From assembly GCA_905221605.1 (NCBI GenBank), contig CAJNDS010002573.1, positions 124,001-188,000 on the forward strand: a stretch of DNA of 64,000 nt. The letters are read 5' to 3'. Shown here in pieces: positions 1 through 10,796 of the stretch (position 1 is the stretch's first letter; the number at the start of each line of letters is the position of its first letter). The notes beneath the pieces were generated by a model. It was not told the origin of the DNA, searched no databases, and saw only the letters and a list, made by a program, of their open reading frames with translations. The position numbers were made by a program, and so were the translations under genes. Origin of the DNA: Symbiodinium natans (taxonomy: Eukaryota; Sar; Dinophyceae; Suessiales; Symbiodiniaceae).

Positions 1-1000
1 TGCTAGCGCGCAACACCGTTTGCACGGTCTGATCGTATCCCGCAAGAGAAGGTCCCACAGCACCCCAAGACCTCACCCAAAACACTTCAAGGCATGTTGA
101 TGTCGTATTCAAAAAAGACCTGCAGCCTGAGTGCGCAGTTGGAGCGTCAGAGCTTGCAGGCAACATTCAGCACCAGGACAAGTGAATCACAAAATCGTTG
201 GACATAAGAGAAACGCGAAAGACTTTAGAGCTGTCAACAGCTAATCGGGACGAACTACATCGACTGATGTATTGTGGGTGGTTCACCTTACAATGATGGC
301 ATGTTCATGCAGCACCTGTTATTTTGACCTGACGCGAACCTGCCGTTTTTCTAGCGCCACAATGGGGTATCAGTGGCTCTACTTGCGTGCCGCATAGCAC
401 AGACGTGAAGATGTACAGCCCAAACCCACTAATGGAATTGAAACAACTTAAAGAACGCACGAAGTTAGAACGCAACACGTATGTAGATTATCGAAAGTAG
501 CCTGTTTGGCAGTCTGCTTTCTGGCAAACAGATCTATGCTCGTTTCAGCCGGGACTAGGTTCGAAAATTGACACGTGCCACTCAAAGCCCTATGTATCGA
601 TATCGAGTATGTAGCTGTGGCAAGGCCAGCGATCGCTCCAGACCTTCTGACCAAGCAAGACCACAAACGCAGCCCGAACACAACGTGGCTAGATTTATGT
701 AGATGCCTACTTCCACCCCCTCGGCCCCCCCCACCCACCGCAGGAGCCCGCCACAGCATCCGTCACAGACACAATGGCACAAAAGAAATCAAACCTTCGA
801 GCATCTTGTTCGTTTGCGGGTCATTGGCAAGGTTTCCAGGTGCCTGAACATGTTTTCCTGCCAATGAAGCAACGCAAGTCTGCATCTCACCGCAGCCCCG
901 AGCCTTTCGGCTTTCCCTCAGCCTCAAGAACTGCGACGCGGTTCTGGAGTCGAGCCACCAATGCCTTGCTACATTTGCAGTCACTTCTAGTTCATCAATT
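1..1000. other. No convincing gene
   Basis: Only short overlapping frames in both directions and a C-rich patch near 715-735 are visible. I see no recognisable protein motif or RNA gene. The stretch from about 860 to 945 read on the minus strand has a coiled-coil-like reading (VARLQNRVAVLEAEGKPKGS) that may be a further exon of the candidate gene next to it. Confidence 0.4.
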
Positions 1001-1929
1001 CCTGTTTCGCCCGTATATTCCACAGCAGCTCAGCCTCAAGTTCCTGGACACGCGATTCTGCAGCCTTGCGCCGCGCCACCTCCAGGAGTCAGGCTCCCAG
1101 ATGTTTGGGCAAACTTTCATCCGCGGTGCTGCAAACTGTGCTGCGAGCAAAGCATGCGCATCGATGCGTCACTCTAGCTCAGCCATGATATGGCTCATCC
1201 CGAGTGCTCATGCCGCTATCTTTGCCGCTTCACGGATCACAGATCTTCACAGAACTTTCATGGCAGGGCCTCTGCTTGTAGACCATCGGCCTGCAAGCCG
1301 ATGCTTGGCGCCTGGAGCTTTCACGGAGCCGGTCAATGTCACAGAGTCTCACTTTGAGCACCACTAGAAGGCCTGGCCAGGTGCGACACCTTGAGGTGAG
1401 CCTTCCGGCAGTCACATCGCTGATGCTTCTTGAGCTTCTGCACCCTTTGAGCTGTTTGTAATTCTTGGCACCTCCATATGCTCTCACATGCTGCAACGGC
1501 ATGGTGGTGCCATTCGGATACCTCGGCTAACGTGGATCTCTCAGCACCTCAACGGCTCAGAGGATCTGATGGCTCACGGCGCATTCCCAGGACTCCACGG
1601 CACTCCTGCCTTGGCCAAGCATGCTTGGAGACCATGGAACTGGCGGCTGGATCGCAACATCGTATAGATGCAAGGTTAACTGGACATTCCAGGCAGCGAG
1701 CTGCGCAGGGTCGTGGACCTTTGCCATCAAGGTGTATTGCAGGAGCATCACTCAGCTGCTCGTCATAGCAATCAAAAACTTGGAGCATGGAAAGCGCATC
1801 CCTAGGAGATCTTTTCATCAAGGCAGCCATCAACAAAGGCAGGCCGCCAAGGGTGTTCACTATATTGCACTCTCGTGACAGAGCTTTTTGGTTCTTGGCT
1901 GGGGGTGCCACCTGCAGTGGCCGGCGCAA
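1000..1929 (-). CDS. Candidate multi-exon gene: helical-repeat-like exon and coiled-coil exons
   Basis: I do not recognise this gene. The minus strand reads like coding in three separate patches. Near 1,790-1,880 it gives NTLGGLPLLMAALMKRSP followed by a leucine-rich helix, which resembles an armadillo/HEAT-type helical repeat. Near 1,380-1,450 it gives a short basic, Cys-containing stretch (KKHQRCDCRKAHLKVSH). Near 1,000-1,095 it gives a charged heptad-like stretch (ARRKAAESRVQELEAELL) that would form a coiled coil. The patches are in different frames, as expected if short introns separate them. Exon borders were not resolved, and the set could belong to more than one gene. Confidence 0.28.
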
Positions 1930-2602
1930 AACATGACATCACTAGACGTCAGCCCATGCACTCCGACTTCTCTGAGCGTGTGAAGTGTGATAGCTTGAGT
2001 TTGCATGCGACATGACTTTTGTATAGACTCATCTTCACTGTCGAGTGCCGGTTGTGGAATGTCTCATAGCCCTGCAGATGTAGACAATTGTAGACAGATA
2101 AAGGCCGTTGCAGGCCACGGCATGGCTTGCATACCTATGGTAAACTCAAAGCTGCGCCGCGGGACGCTACAAGTGTTCAGCATGTTTTGAAGTGTTGAAG
2201 CGTTGCGAAGTGCTGAAGGAGGCCGAAGCTCAAGGATGTCGAGAGCTTTTGCCTGCTTTCTCTTCCCCCTCCCCTTTTCGCCTCAGCTTTGCGAGTAAAC
2301 AATGGTGAAGTCATCCACGTCAAAGCCAGCAAAATACCTTCGGCAGCATGGTCGGAGCGGGATGTGGGAAGCTGACCTAATTACAGTGCTTAATTGCGTT
2401 CAACACGCCTGTCACTGAATTTTGGAGCAGTATCAAGCGTTGCACCCGAAGCAGCACATACGGAACTGCAAGTCCATGAAGTGGGTAGCGTGCACTGCAC
2501 ACAACCCATCAACGTTTGCAAACTGGCAGACACATGTCAACATGACACAGAGACAGAGTCTCTTACAAGCGTCTGAACATGTCTGAGCCTTCAAACCTGT
2601 AG

Positions 2603-2848
2603 CTAGCAATGGTCAGCCACAACTGTCGACTTCAAAGCCATACCTGATGGGGGGGGGGGGGATGTTGGGTGAAATGCTGGACAGCCTGGACAGCATATTG
2701 ACCTCTGCATGGGGCTGCAAACTAGGGCAAAGCACAAACCGACGAGAAGGGCATTGATGATCGCCACGAAGGAAGCCAGGAGCAGTGCACCTCGCAGCCA
2801 ATTGCACAGGGCTGGCGACTGTAAACGCAAACTTCTTCTGTGTGGCAA
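2603..2848 (-). CDS. Possible exon with a membrane segment, unknown
   Basis: The minus strand encodes an apolar run (GALLLASFVAIINALLVGLC) that would span a membrane. It follows, in reading direction, the candidate exons at 2,930-3,551 and could belong to the same gene. A run of 12 G at about 2,650-2,661 on the plus strand ends the readable part. No family is recognised and the frame could be a chance one. Confidence 0.2.
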   Translation of the reverse strand: MPHRRSLRLQSPALCNWLRGALLLASFVAIINALLVGLCFALVCSPMQRSICCPGCPAFHPTSPPPPSGMALKSTVVADHC

Positions 2849-2929
2849 AATCTCGCAGCCCAGCGCAATGTTTCGCTAGGGTTAGCACTGGCAGCACTAG
2901 CACCTACAAGCACCCAGTAGCACCTGGAG

Positions 2930-3551
2930 GGTCCAACTTCCGCCTGACAGCCTCCTCAGCATCATCATCCAACTCCGACAAGACCTGAGACTCAGCATTC
3001 GAACTGGTGGCCACGAACATCTACACAAGGCGCACCTCTTTGGGAATTGCTGACCATGGCCACGGCATACTCCCTGGATGCAGCAGCACCAGTCGGTGAG
3101 GGCTGGTCTCGACCCAAGACCGTTGCAGTTTTACCACTTGCATCGTGATGACCTCGAGATCCATCGAGCCGGTGAGGCTAAAAGCCGATGCAATTCGATG
3201 CACTATGTACGTCTGATGGCACTCTCTGATGAAGCAATATGAAACCCACACCGCTAACAACCCAACCCAAGACAAAGCGAAGCATTCATGTGATGGCATC
3301 CAACAGTTGCACGGGACCTTGATTCTGAGTAGGCTCTGTCCATGTGCCGGACTACATTCTTTTGAGATTTGAGATAGCCTGGGGAGTTTAACGCAGCCCA
3401 AGGAAAATGTGTTTCCGCTTGTGAGGTTACAGGTGGTTTGTGTGCTCGGTGGTGTTAGGCCTGTTAGGCCTTCCTGAAGAGGGACCTCAAACCTGTTGCA
3501 TAGCAGAGAAAATGAATTGACTGCCGGACATTGCGCCGCATGCGATGCCAC
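2930..3551 (-). CDS. Candidate exons of an unrecognised gene
   Basis: The minus frame ending at 3,021 encodes up to 176 residues; its last third (from about residue 120, LTGSMDLEVITMQVVKLQRS onward) looks most protein-like. It ends in AIPKEVRL followed by a GT donor (GTGTAGATG). About 42 bases on, after CTCAG, comes an acidic stretch (VLSELDDDAEEAVRRKLDPPG) in a phase that joins cleanly, so a very short GT-AG intron at roughly 3,032-2,991 is plausible. No domain is recognised. Short introns of this size are also seen in the transporter gene at 34.7-37.9 kb. Confidence 0.33.
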
Positions 3552-3704
3552 GGAAAAAAGGTTTTCAAGGCACTATCAGAATCAGTTTGCTGGTTGGGGA
3601 GCACCGCCTGTAACTAACTGTCTGCTGGCCAAAATGAAGCTGAACAGGATCTCCAAAAGACTTCAGAAGAATCCGAAGGAGCAGCACCGCTTGAAGAGCC
3701 CAGC

Positions 3705-4873
3705 CTACGTACTATATCCAATACCACACTGGCACAGAATGTAGAAATGCAGATGGTCTGTGCTCACACATGCTCCTCTATCCTCTGATGCAAGTCGAAC
3801 CATAAGACCCTCTGCTGGGGCAAGCACCCAAGTTCTCTGACGCTCCACAGAAAGCACCTCGAAGTACGTAAAGGGTGCCAGAAGCAGCTCCGAGTAGTTT
3901 CCCGGAAGTGTTGCTCCCCGGCCGGAACTGGTCTGGATCACAAAGAGGACTTCGACACCGTCTGAGCCCACGGAGCCGAACAGACCACGGTCATGTTGGG
4001 CGCAGGACTGGGCAAGCTGGCGGTCAGTGGTGACATTCAGGAGAGCAGTAGCCTTTGCAGCACATGTCTGTGAACTCATGAGAGGCAGTGTGAAAAACTC
4101 CCTTGCAGCATATGCGGTCTTCTTTCAGCTGCTCAGGCTGCCTGCTGTGGACATGTCACTATGGCTCTTCCAGGAAGACGGCTTGTACAAGAAGCCTATC
4201 AGTTTGCGAGCGGGGGAGTGCACTACAGCACTGAGCCCATGAGATCTGAGTACCAGAAGAGCGTCAGCTCGAGCCAGGGTAAAACAGTTCTGAGAGGCGA
4301 TGACTCCCCGTTTCGGCCTACGTCACCAATGCGCACCTTGCCAAGGACATCCACAGGCTCTGATGAAGCCGAGAAACCAAGTCAGTGGTGACATTTGAGA
4401 AAGCGTGCCAAGTGACAACGCGCCCAACCACGTAGTTCTCGGTCAAATGATACTCCGCCAGTCTCATGCCGCGATACAGCGTTCTCTTGGCTGCATAAGC
4501 TCGCTCTACTTTGTGCACGTATGCCATCAGTGCCTTCACAATATGGCCGTACCTCACAGACCCCAGATCAAAGGCAGTGACGTGTGCAAGCCGCAAAGAA
4601 AACAAGAGACACGGAAAAAAACAATTCTTGTGCATGACTGGTCGCTCTGCAAAAAGCGCAGGCCAACTTTGTGCCCGCATGAGCCTGTGAGATTGAGGGA
4701 GCAGTTGTTCTATGTTCATGCCTTGGTTTCTCGGCTTCTCTCCAGAGCCTGTGGATGTCCTTGGCAAGGTGCGCATTGGTGACGTAGGCAGAAGCCACTG
4801 CTTCCTCCAGCTTTGTCACTCCTTGTGCCTGCACTTGGCAAGCCAAAACCACACAAGGCACACAAATGTCCAA
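3705..4873 (-). CDS. ADP-ribosyltransferase-like gene (ART fold), interrupted
   Basis: This is read as a mono-ADP-ribosyltransferase-type protein, which would transfer ADP-ribose from NAD+ to a target residue. Three blocks in reading order support it. At about 4,740-4,860 there is a helix block (YVTNAHLAKDIHRLWREAEK) like the helical lead-in of ART domains. At 4,393-4,590 comes TLYRGMRL with the Arg of the R-S-E triad, then VVTWHAFSNVT, the S-x-(T/S) block. At about 3,800-4,037 comes LFVIQTSSGRG and then YSELLLAPFTYFEV, which would hold the catalytic Glu strand. Blocks two and three are separated by about 343 bp bounded by a perfect 15-bp direct repeat, so this is either an unusual intron or an insertion that breaks the gene. 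Substrate and location cannot be told. The upstream stretch to about 5,130 (DFQGETVGIMAVPGV) may be an earlier exon. Confidence 0.5.
4023..4395. repeat. 343-bp interruption flanked by 15-bp direct repeats
   Basis: GTCAGTGGTGACATT occurs at 4,023-4,037 and again at 4,381-4,395. Both copies encode the same residues (NVTTD, minus strand) of the ART-like gene, so the segment between them looks like an insertion with a target-site duplication or an intron born that way. Cutting at matching points of the two repeats does not give normal GC/GT-AG borders. Confidence 0.6.
4317..4790. repeat. Inverted repeat pair, about 67 bp, one copy inside an exon
   Basis: The segments 4,317-4,383 and 4,722-4,790 are reverse complements of one another, with about 46 bases perfectly matched and only a small mismatch patch elsewhere. 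The second copy lies in the first ART-like coding block; the first lies at the edge of the 343-bp interruption. A local inversion-duplication is the simplest reading. Confidence 0.75.
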
Positions 4874-5224
4874 GTAAGCTTAGCCCTGCAAGGTCAATTC
4901 TGGGCCCGATTGCACTTCCGAAAGCTTGTCAGATTGTGTTACCACGCTATTCTTCGCAGGTGACGAAGGAAGGTTACAGTGACACAAACAGAGGCTTGAA
5001 CCGCTGTGTTCCACGCAGGTTCTGACAGCAAGACTGCACTAGATGCAAAACATGGCACCGGCTGAACAACGCGCATTACTCCAGGCACGGCCATGATGCC
5101 TACGGTCTCTCCTTGAAAGTCACCCGACATCCTTAAAAAGGAAGAACAAACTACTCTGACTCCTCATCCCAAGGAAACAAAACTCGGATGCAGGTGGAAT
5201 CTATACTGTACACACATCCAAACA

Positions 5225-5475
5225 AACCAAGCCATGCGAGTGAAGCTGTACACTAGGACACACGCCTAAATACACTGTACCCCGTACTGTAGTATGCTAG
5301 ACTATACTATGCTATAGTCTATCATGCTTTACTGTCCCAAACTATACTGTACAGCACTGTACTAGAATAGACGGTGCTATATTGCATTACACCGCATTAT
5401 TTCAATACTGTACTTTGCTACACTATGCCATACCATACCATGTCTTCCTAAGTATACCGTGCTACACGATGCCGA
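5225..5475. repeat. Degenerate TACTGTAC-type low-complexity tract
   Basis: The motifs TACTGTAC, CTATACTG and ACTATGC recur with irregular spacing. The phrase ACTGTCCCAAA here (about 5,329) also occurs repeatedly at 19.1-19.4 kb (GTACTGTCCCAAAA), so both may derive from one repeat family. Confidence 0.5.
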
Positions 5476-5848
5476 CAGGCGATGCGCGGTCGACCCAGGC
5501 CTTCGAGAGCATGTTCGACGATGTGGGCATTGATCCACGAGCGGAGAGTACATCCAGCAAAGTGCTCTCGTCAAGATGAAAATGGTGCAGGTGGTCCAGA
5601 AAGTCCTTAGCCACGTTCAAATCGAAAGAAACGCGATGGATAAAAACTAGGCGACTATGTTGGCTAGCTAACTCGGCCTCGGCCATGCACGAGAAAGACC
5701 CCAAGACAGTTCTGCCAGCTCCGTGTCTGCTTGCGGAGCTGTCAACACAACACTGGACTGGCATTGATGTTTCAAGGGCAGATGTTGGCAAATTAAAATT
5801 AGCAGCTTTGCACTGAAGACTTATCATGCCAGAACAAGCCACAAGCAC
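5462..5848 (-). CDS. Hypothetical minus-strand coding stretch
   Basis: A frame of up to 128 residues. The segment from about residue 52 (SFSCMAEAELASQHSRLVFI) to residue 108 has balanced protein-like composition (DFLDHLHHFHLDESTLLDVL). No family is recognised. It may be an upstream exon of the ART-like gene or of a separate gene. Confidence 0.22.
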   Translation of the reverse strand: MLVACSGMISLQCKAANFNLPTSALETSMPVQCCVDSSASRHGAGRTVLGSFSCMAEAELASQHSRLVFIHRVSFDLNVAKDFLDHLHHFHLDESTLLDVLSARGSMPTSSNMLSKAWVDRASPVGIV

Positions 5849-5849
5849 T

Positions 5850-7110
5850 GCGTGGCAACTTGATCCTCAAATAAACGGGCGTAAGATGGCTTAAGAGATG
5901 CTGAAGCATGCTTGAGCCACTAAGGCGCTGTTGCTGTATGTTACTATTGCTGCTCATGGTTGTTGAAGTATCTGACAGGTCACCGTCTTGCTGTCAGCAG
6001 CTTCTGCTCGCTCCAAGACGCAGTCGGGCAAACCATGTCGCACGCATGGATGGGGACTCTGCACTCCCGTCATCCAGGTACCCTAAGTGCCTGCTTTGCA
6101 AACGTAAGGTCTCTCAGACACCCACCTAGAATCCAAATCTTCTGCTGCACAAGATGGTCTGACGATCTACGTGATGATTCAGCACAAAGCGTCTGCGCCT
6201 TCGTGTAGTTGTGTCGTTGAATCTTCTTGCGGAATATACACCGGAATGATGCGGAGCTGCGCAAAGGGCGGCGTGTGAACTCACCATATGCTCAAAAGGC
6301 AACATCACACAAGGCAAGACAGCCTTTGAATCCTGCTGATTCGTTTCGGCCAAGGAGGTTTGTTGCTAGATCTTGCTTCTGTATCATGGCTAGCACACTG
6401 CTTGGCAGTCTGGCTAAGCTGTGATGCCTACGATTCCGCAAGCCCATGGACAGCATTCACGCCCAGAGAAACACAGAGTTCGTGACTTCTCATGGCTTCT
6501 CGAGACGTGTACATGAATCATTTTAAATGGTTCATTCCCGGTACAGTTGTTCACCGGCGCGACTCAATCGTCTGCGCATGCGAATGAATGGGTGAATGCA
6601 TGACTGAATGGGCAATATTTTTATTCTTGAAATGATTTATTCACACCAGGGAATCGCCCGTCGGGTCGACATGGCTGTCCCGGTCCACCTTAGAGCCAAG
6701 GACACCATTGCGGTCGCAATGGGCGACGTTCGCAAGGACAAGTCCAAGAACATTGTAGATGCAACAAGCACGCTGGAGTCAATGGTGGCCTCATGGCTCG
6801 TGAAGAGGTGCTCCAGGTCGACGACATCATTGGTGTCTGACCTTGCTCGCTTTCAAGGCTCAGGCACGGCATTGCGTCATTGATTCTCACTGTGTCAGCA
6901 GCTGTGCTCCAGGCCTGGACATCGGAATTCCAGTGTCACTCCAGCCGTCAGCCCAGGCCAGATAGCCGGTCCTCAGCTCCCAAGGCTGGAACAGGATTCT
7001 GAGGTATTGACTATTGCATAACGACCATCTATACAGCTATTGCACGGCGTGAGCCCAGCTGGTCCGAGATCCTGGCCGCTTGTGGGCGACTCCTTCTGTC
7101 CAGCCATTCC
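5850..7110. other. No convincing gene
   Basis: Short frames only. A plus-strand frame at 6,608-6,883 (VDMAVPVHLRAKDTIAVAMG...) is protein-like in composition but matches no family I know and has no support from context. Confidence 0.35.
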
Positions 7111-7112
7111 AA

Positions 7113-7439
7113 CTATCCCCCCATGCCTTCGGGAAACCAAAGAGACAGGAGCATGCTGACACGCCGCAAAATGCAAGTGCTGCACCGTGGGGACATGAAG
7201 GCGGGAAACAGTGCTTTATAAGCGGCTGGCATTACACCTGCTCTCAACCGCTCGAGCAATGGCTGACATGCCAAATGAACCTCAACAGGGGTTGCCAGCT
7301 TTTGCAGGTTGAGGCAATGATACAGCAGTTGTCCGCAGTACCGCACATGAGGTGGAGCCACCACCCGCATCCATTTCTCAAGGATGTGGCTTGTTGACTC
7401 CCGGCTCATCAAAGACTCAGATCCTGCTGGGTCCTGCAC
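7113..7439 (-). CDS. Hypothetical minus-strand coding stretch
   Basis: A 108-residue frame; the middle (residues about 10-75, HILEKWMRVVAPPHVRYCGQ, then LLYHCLNLQKLATPVEVHLA) is leucine-rich, helical in character and reads like an exon. No domain recognised, borders not resolved. Confidence 0.27.
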   Translation of the reverse strand: MQDPAGSESLMSRESTSHILEKWMRVVAPPHVRYCGQLLYHCLNLQKLATPVEVHLACQPLLERLRAGVMPAAYKALFPAFMSPRCSTCILRRVSMLLSLWFPEGMGG

Positions 7440-7449
7440 AGCAACGATG

Positions 7450-8780
7450 CATCAACGATGCAGTGCCGAAAGATGCTGGGTGGAGAACACCGTCTGTGAG
7501 AATGGTTTGAGGTTGGGGAGGAGATCTTGATTCATTTTCCAAGTGCAAGCGGGGAACTTAAAGGACCATGGCATGGTCGTGGGATTGGGTGTGTGCTCTG
7601 TGCGAATCGGGGTCAAGGGCCCTGAGGGGTGGTATCGGGCTGATTTAAATGGTTTAAACGGGCTCAAATATTGCAGACCTATCTTCTGAAACAACTTCGC
7701 CACAACACAATCAAATGATACTACCGTTGTACGGTGTAGTACACTCACTACCCTTGGATACCCTTGGTAAAGTGATGTGTTACGCAAGGTTTTCCACTGC
7801 AATGGCAGCCCCTTGCTGCGCTGCTTGCTTTGCTACGCTCTGCGCATCTTTATGCTACGCTTTGTGTGCATGCGATCCTGGACAGGGAAAAGCAGCGGCT
7901 GCGACGACTCGCTGATAGGATCCTGCAAGATAAGTTTCTGAGTTTCCGATCCGTGTAACTACATAGAGCAAGCGACTGACGCATGAATGGAATCACTGGA
8001 ACTCCCAAGAACATCCAAAAAACAAGTGCATCTTATCAGCATCTCTAGATATCTGCATCAGCTGCTTGCATCAAGTGCTTCCCAGTCCTGGTCACTGATC
8101 CAGCTGTGTTTCGTGCGTGGAGTTTCTGACAGAGCACTTTCGTCCTGGTGCAGTCACGCGCAGCCACAAGATGTGAGCAAGCTCATGGTCAGTACCGTAA
8201 GTCCACATACTAGGTCCATGGTACTGCCTGCAGCTGAAACATGCTGAAACAAAACCTGTCCTGTCCGGATCGTTCGCTGGCAACGGGGCCCAACGCATCA
8301 GATGAGGGCAGCTTGAGGCTGACTTGCATGGGCTTCGAGGCCTTGACTCAAGCGCATCCCAACGACAAACTTCTCAGCCGACCTTCGAAAGAGCCTTGTG
8401 CGACAGATTCTCGGATAACGATCGCCAAGTACGAACTTCAACATTCACATGCTCAGGGATCTTCTCCGCCTCTCTGACCTGTTGTAGTTATTGTAGTTCA
8501 GCACGTTCCCCGGCTGACATTTGCACTTCATCTGCACTTCACACAGTGATAGCCTCGTCTCCATCAACATCCTGGGCAGCATCCCCGTCCTCATCCTTTC
8601 TCGCCTTGCGTGGGTCATGTCACGCATACGAACCAGGCACACGCTGCCGATAGCTGAAACAAAGCGTTCTAAGTTCGAACAAGAAAAGACTCGAAAGAAA
8701 ACCATGTTGTCGAGAAAAGGCGTTGTAGCTACGCAGGAGCTGAGGCAGACGGCAACTCTGAGCAGAATCTCACTTTTGCC
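7450..8780. other. No convincing gene
   Basis: Mixed short frames. An acidic minus-strand reading near 8,530-8,620 (KARKDEDGDAAQDVDGDEAI) ending in a stop could be the tail of a protein, but nothing upstream of it could be tied to it. Confidence 0.3.
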
Positions 8781-9767
8781 TCACAGCTCAGCAGCTGGGT
8801 TCAACAGCGCTCTTGATCGATTTATTAGGGTAGTGTCTCCCAACTCAGCGGAGGTGAGTGCCGCATGGACTTGGGACCCTCCATGCGTTCGTTGCGCAGA
8901 TCCCAAGCTTGAAACTGTTTGCATCTCCTCGTCCGAAAGGAAAAAGGACCAAACGTCAGCATTTTCGACGATATGATCTTTGCGTCGGCTTCGTGGCACT
9001 ACCTGGAAACCCATCTGAATCGCCCATCGCAGGAGCACCTGAGCTACAGATTTCGCACGATGGTCTCGAAGTGCTGGGATGGATAGGAGCACTTCGTCTT
9101 GAAAGGCTGCTGCATGGAAGGGGCCAGCTGCCTGGATCATGATTTCATGTTGCTTGCTCCAGTCGGATAATGCGCGTTGGCGATGCCAGGTGAAGGGATT
9201 CATCTTTAGCTGCAAAACCTCTGGCAGCTCTCGCCCGTGGGATTTCAAGGCTTCCAGATGGACAAGCTCGAAGTTGCACACTCCCAAGCTCCTCGCCAAA
9301 CCCATCTTTCTCACCTCCACCATGGCATCCCAGGTTTCAATAATTCTTCCCGGGGATGGCGAGGCCATCATGTAGAGGTCCACGTAGTCCAAGCGCAGCT
9401 GTTGGAGACTTTGTCGAATGCCGCGGTGTGCCTCTTGGAACCCGTGTTCTCGAAGCCTTGCTGACAAAAACATTCGGGAACGAGGAACGCTGGACAGGCG
9501 AATAGCCTCCCCTGCACTTGACTCATTCCCTACTATGTCCAGCATCCTGTAACCAAAGCTTGTGGCCCATGCAATGGGCTCATATGGCTCCACGTCAGGA
9601 ATTTGCAGGCCCAGTCTTGGCATCGAGCGGCCACTGCGCAATAATTTGTCGGCTGCAAAATCGGTTGCAGAGGAGGCAGCAAAGCACACTTTGCTCACTT
9701 CGCCACAGCTTAGAGTCAGAAGAGCCAGGCTGAGATACGGCCCAGGGGGACATCCTTTCACTCTCAT
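8781..9767 (-). CDS. Aldo/keto reductase-fold protein lacking its catalytic residues
   Basis: A single uninterrupted frame of 328 residues, the usual length of the aldo/keto reductase superfamily plus an N-terminal extension. It starts at ATG 9,767, with an in-frame TAG shortly upstream. Residues 1-35 form an apolar, Cys-containing leader (LSLALLTLSCG) that may be a signal or transit peptide. Family landmarks in order: GYRMLD (the Asp of the tetrad is kept), LRLDYVDLYM, GVCNFELVHLEAL, VVPRSRRKDHIVENADVW (the NADP-binding segment), FFLSDEEM. The tetrad is otherwise lost. The segment that should read D-T-A-x-x-Y-G-N-E has become LDIVGNE, with the Tyr deleted; the expected Lys is Arg (SARL); the His before WP is Ala (MMASP). 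Family membership is clear, but reductase activity is unlikely; a binding or regulatory role is inference. Confidence 0.85.
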   Translation of the reverse strand: MRVKGCPPGPYLSLALLTLSCGEVSKVCFAASSATDFAADKLLRSGRSMPRLGLQIPDVEPYEPIAWATSFGYRMLDIVGNESSAGEAIRLSSVPRSRMFLSARLREHGFQEAHRGIRQSLQQLRLDYVDLYMMASPSPGRIIETWDAMVEVRKMGLARSLGVCNFELVHLEALKSHGRELPEVLQLKMNPFTWHRQRALSDWSKQHEIMIQAAGPFHAAAFQDEVLLSIPALRDHRAKSVAQVLLRWAIQMGFQVVPRSRRKDHIVENADVWSFFLSDEEMQTVSSLGSAQRTHGGSQVHAALTSAELGDTTLINRSRALLNPAAEL

Positions 9768-10176
9768 GAAAAGCCTTCTTGGCAGTACGTTTGCTGTGCC
9801 CTATGGCATGCCCTGGCAGGCCGCGCCACAGCTTGCCAAGACACCACACTATGCCTAACAAGCGACTTGACGAAAGCTGGCAATAGCGGGTATGGTGCCA
9901 ACTCGTTGTAACGAACTAGCTGCAAAAGCATCAACATCATTCGTTGGAGCAGCAAGAGCAGCTGGAGTTCACAGACCGTCCAAGGCCTGTGAGTGCGTAA
10001 GAGCTAGCGGTGGCGGTGGGGGTGCCTGGGGTTCTGGATGGAATGACGGAGGGTAGTGAGCGAGGGATTACACGAGTGAATTTGTGAGTTAGTGGAGTGC
10101 ATCGCCGATGGCACGGCTGGAGGAAAGTGCATGAGTGACAGGACGTGTGAGTGAGTGGGCATGTGTGGGCACGTTG

Positions 10177-10455
10177 CCGCAGCAGCGGCGGCAGCGGCGG
10201 CGGCGGCAGCAGCAGCAGCAGCAGCAGAAGCGGCAGCAGCAGAAGAAGCAGCAGTGGCAGCAGCAGCAGCAGCAGAAGCAGCATGAAGCAGCAGCAGAAG
10301 CGGCAGCAGAAGAAGAAGCAGCAGCGGCAGCAGCAGCAGCAGAAGCAGCAGCGGCAGCAGCAGAAGCAGCAGCAGCAGAAGCGGCAGCAGCAGAAGAAGC
10401 AGCAGCGGCAGGAGCGGCAGCAGCGGCAGCAGCGGCAGCTATGGCAGCTGTGGCA
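10177..10455. repeat. CAG/CGG/AAG trinucleotide array
   Basis: About 280 bases of mixed CAG, CGG and AAG triplets. In plus-strand frames it gives Ala-rich or Gln/Arg/Lys-rich strings, and on the minus strand Cys/Leu-rich strings. No flanking coding signal supports translation, so it is listed as a repeat. Confidence 0.9.
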
Positions 10456-10679
10456 TGAGTGAGTCAGCCATAGTGAGTCAGTCAGCACGTGAGGCAGCGA
10501 GTGCGCGAGTGAGGGAACAAGTGAGCGGATGCCCTCGGTGGACCTACAGCAACAGGCACATGCAACGAAGCAAGAGCAGCGGGAGCCATGTAATCAGCAG
10601 AGTGCCGAGGAGTGAAATTACCGGAGGGGGCGCGCGTTTCCGGACGGCCCCGCCCCTCAGCACACCTACTAATGCAGAC

Positions 10680-10680
10680 A

Positions 10681-10713
<33 letters not shown>

Positions 10714-10770
10714 AGAGGGAGAGAGAGAGAGACAGACAGAGAAACAGGCAGGGACAGAGACAGAGACAAC
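10680..10770. repeat. GA-rich microsatellite
   Basis: GAGAGA runs interrupted by AAAGACAAGAGG and ACAGACAG, followed by CAGGGACAGAGACAGAGACA. Confidence 0.9.
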
Positions 10771-10796
10771 ACACTCACTACGCGAGCTATTGTCAT

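Noticed and set aside
10135-10488. Poly-Ala/Gln plus-strand and Cys-rich minus-strand frames
   Set aside because: Produced by the CAG/CGG/AAG array; no flanking coding signal.
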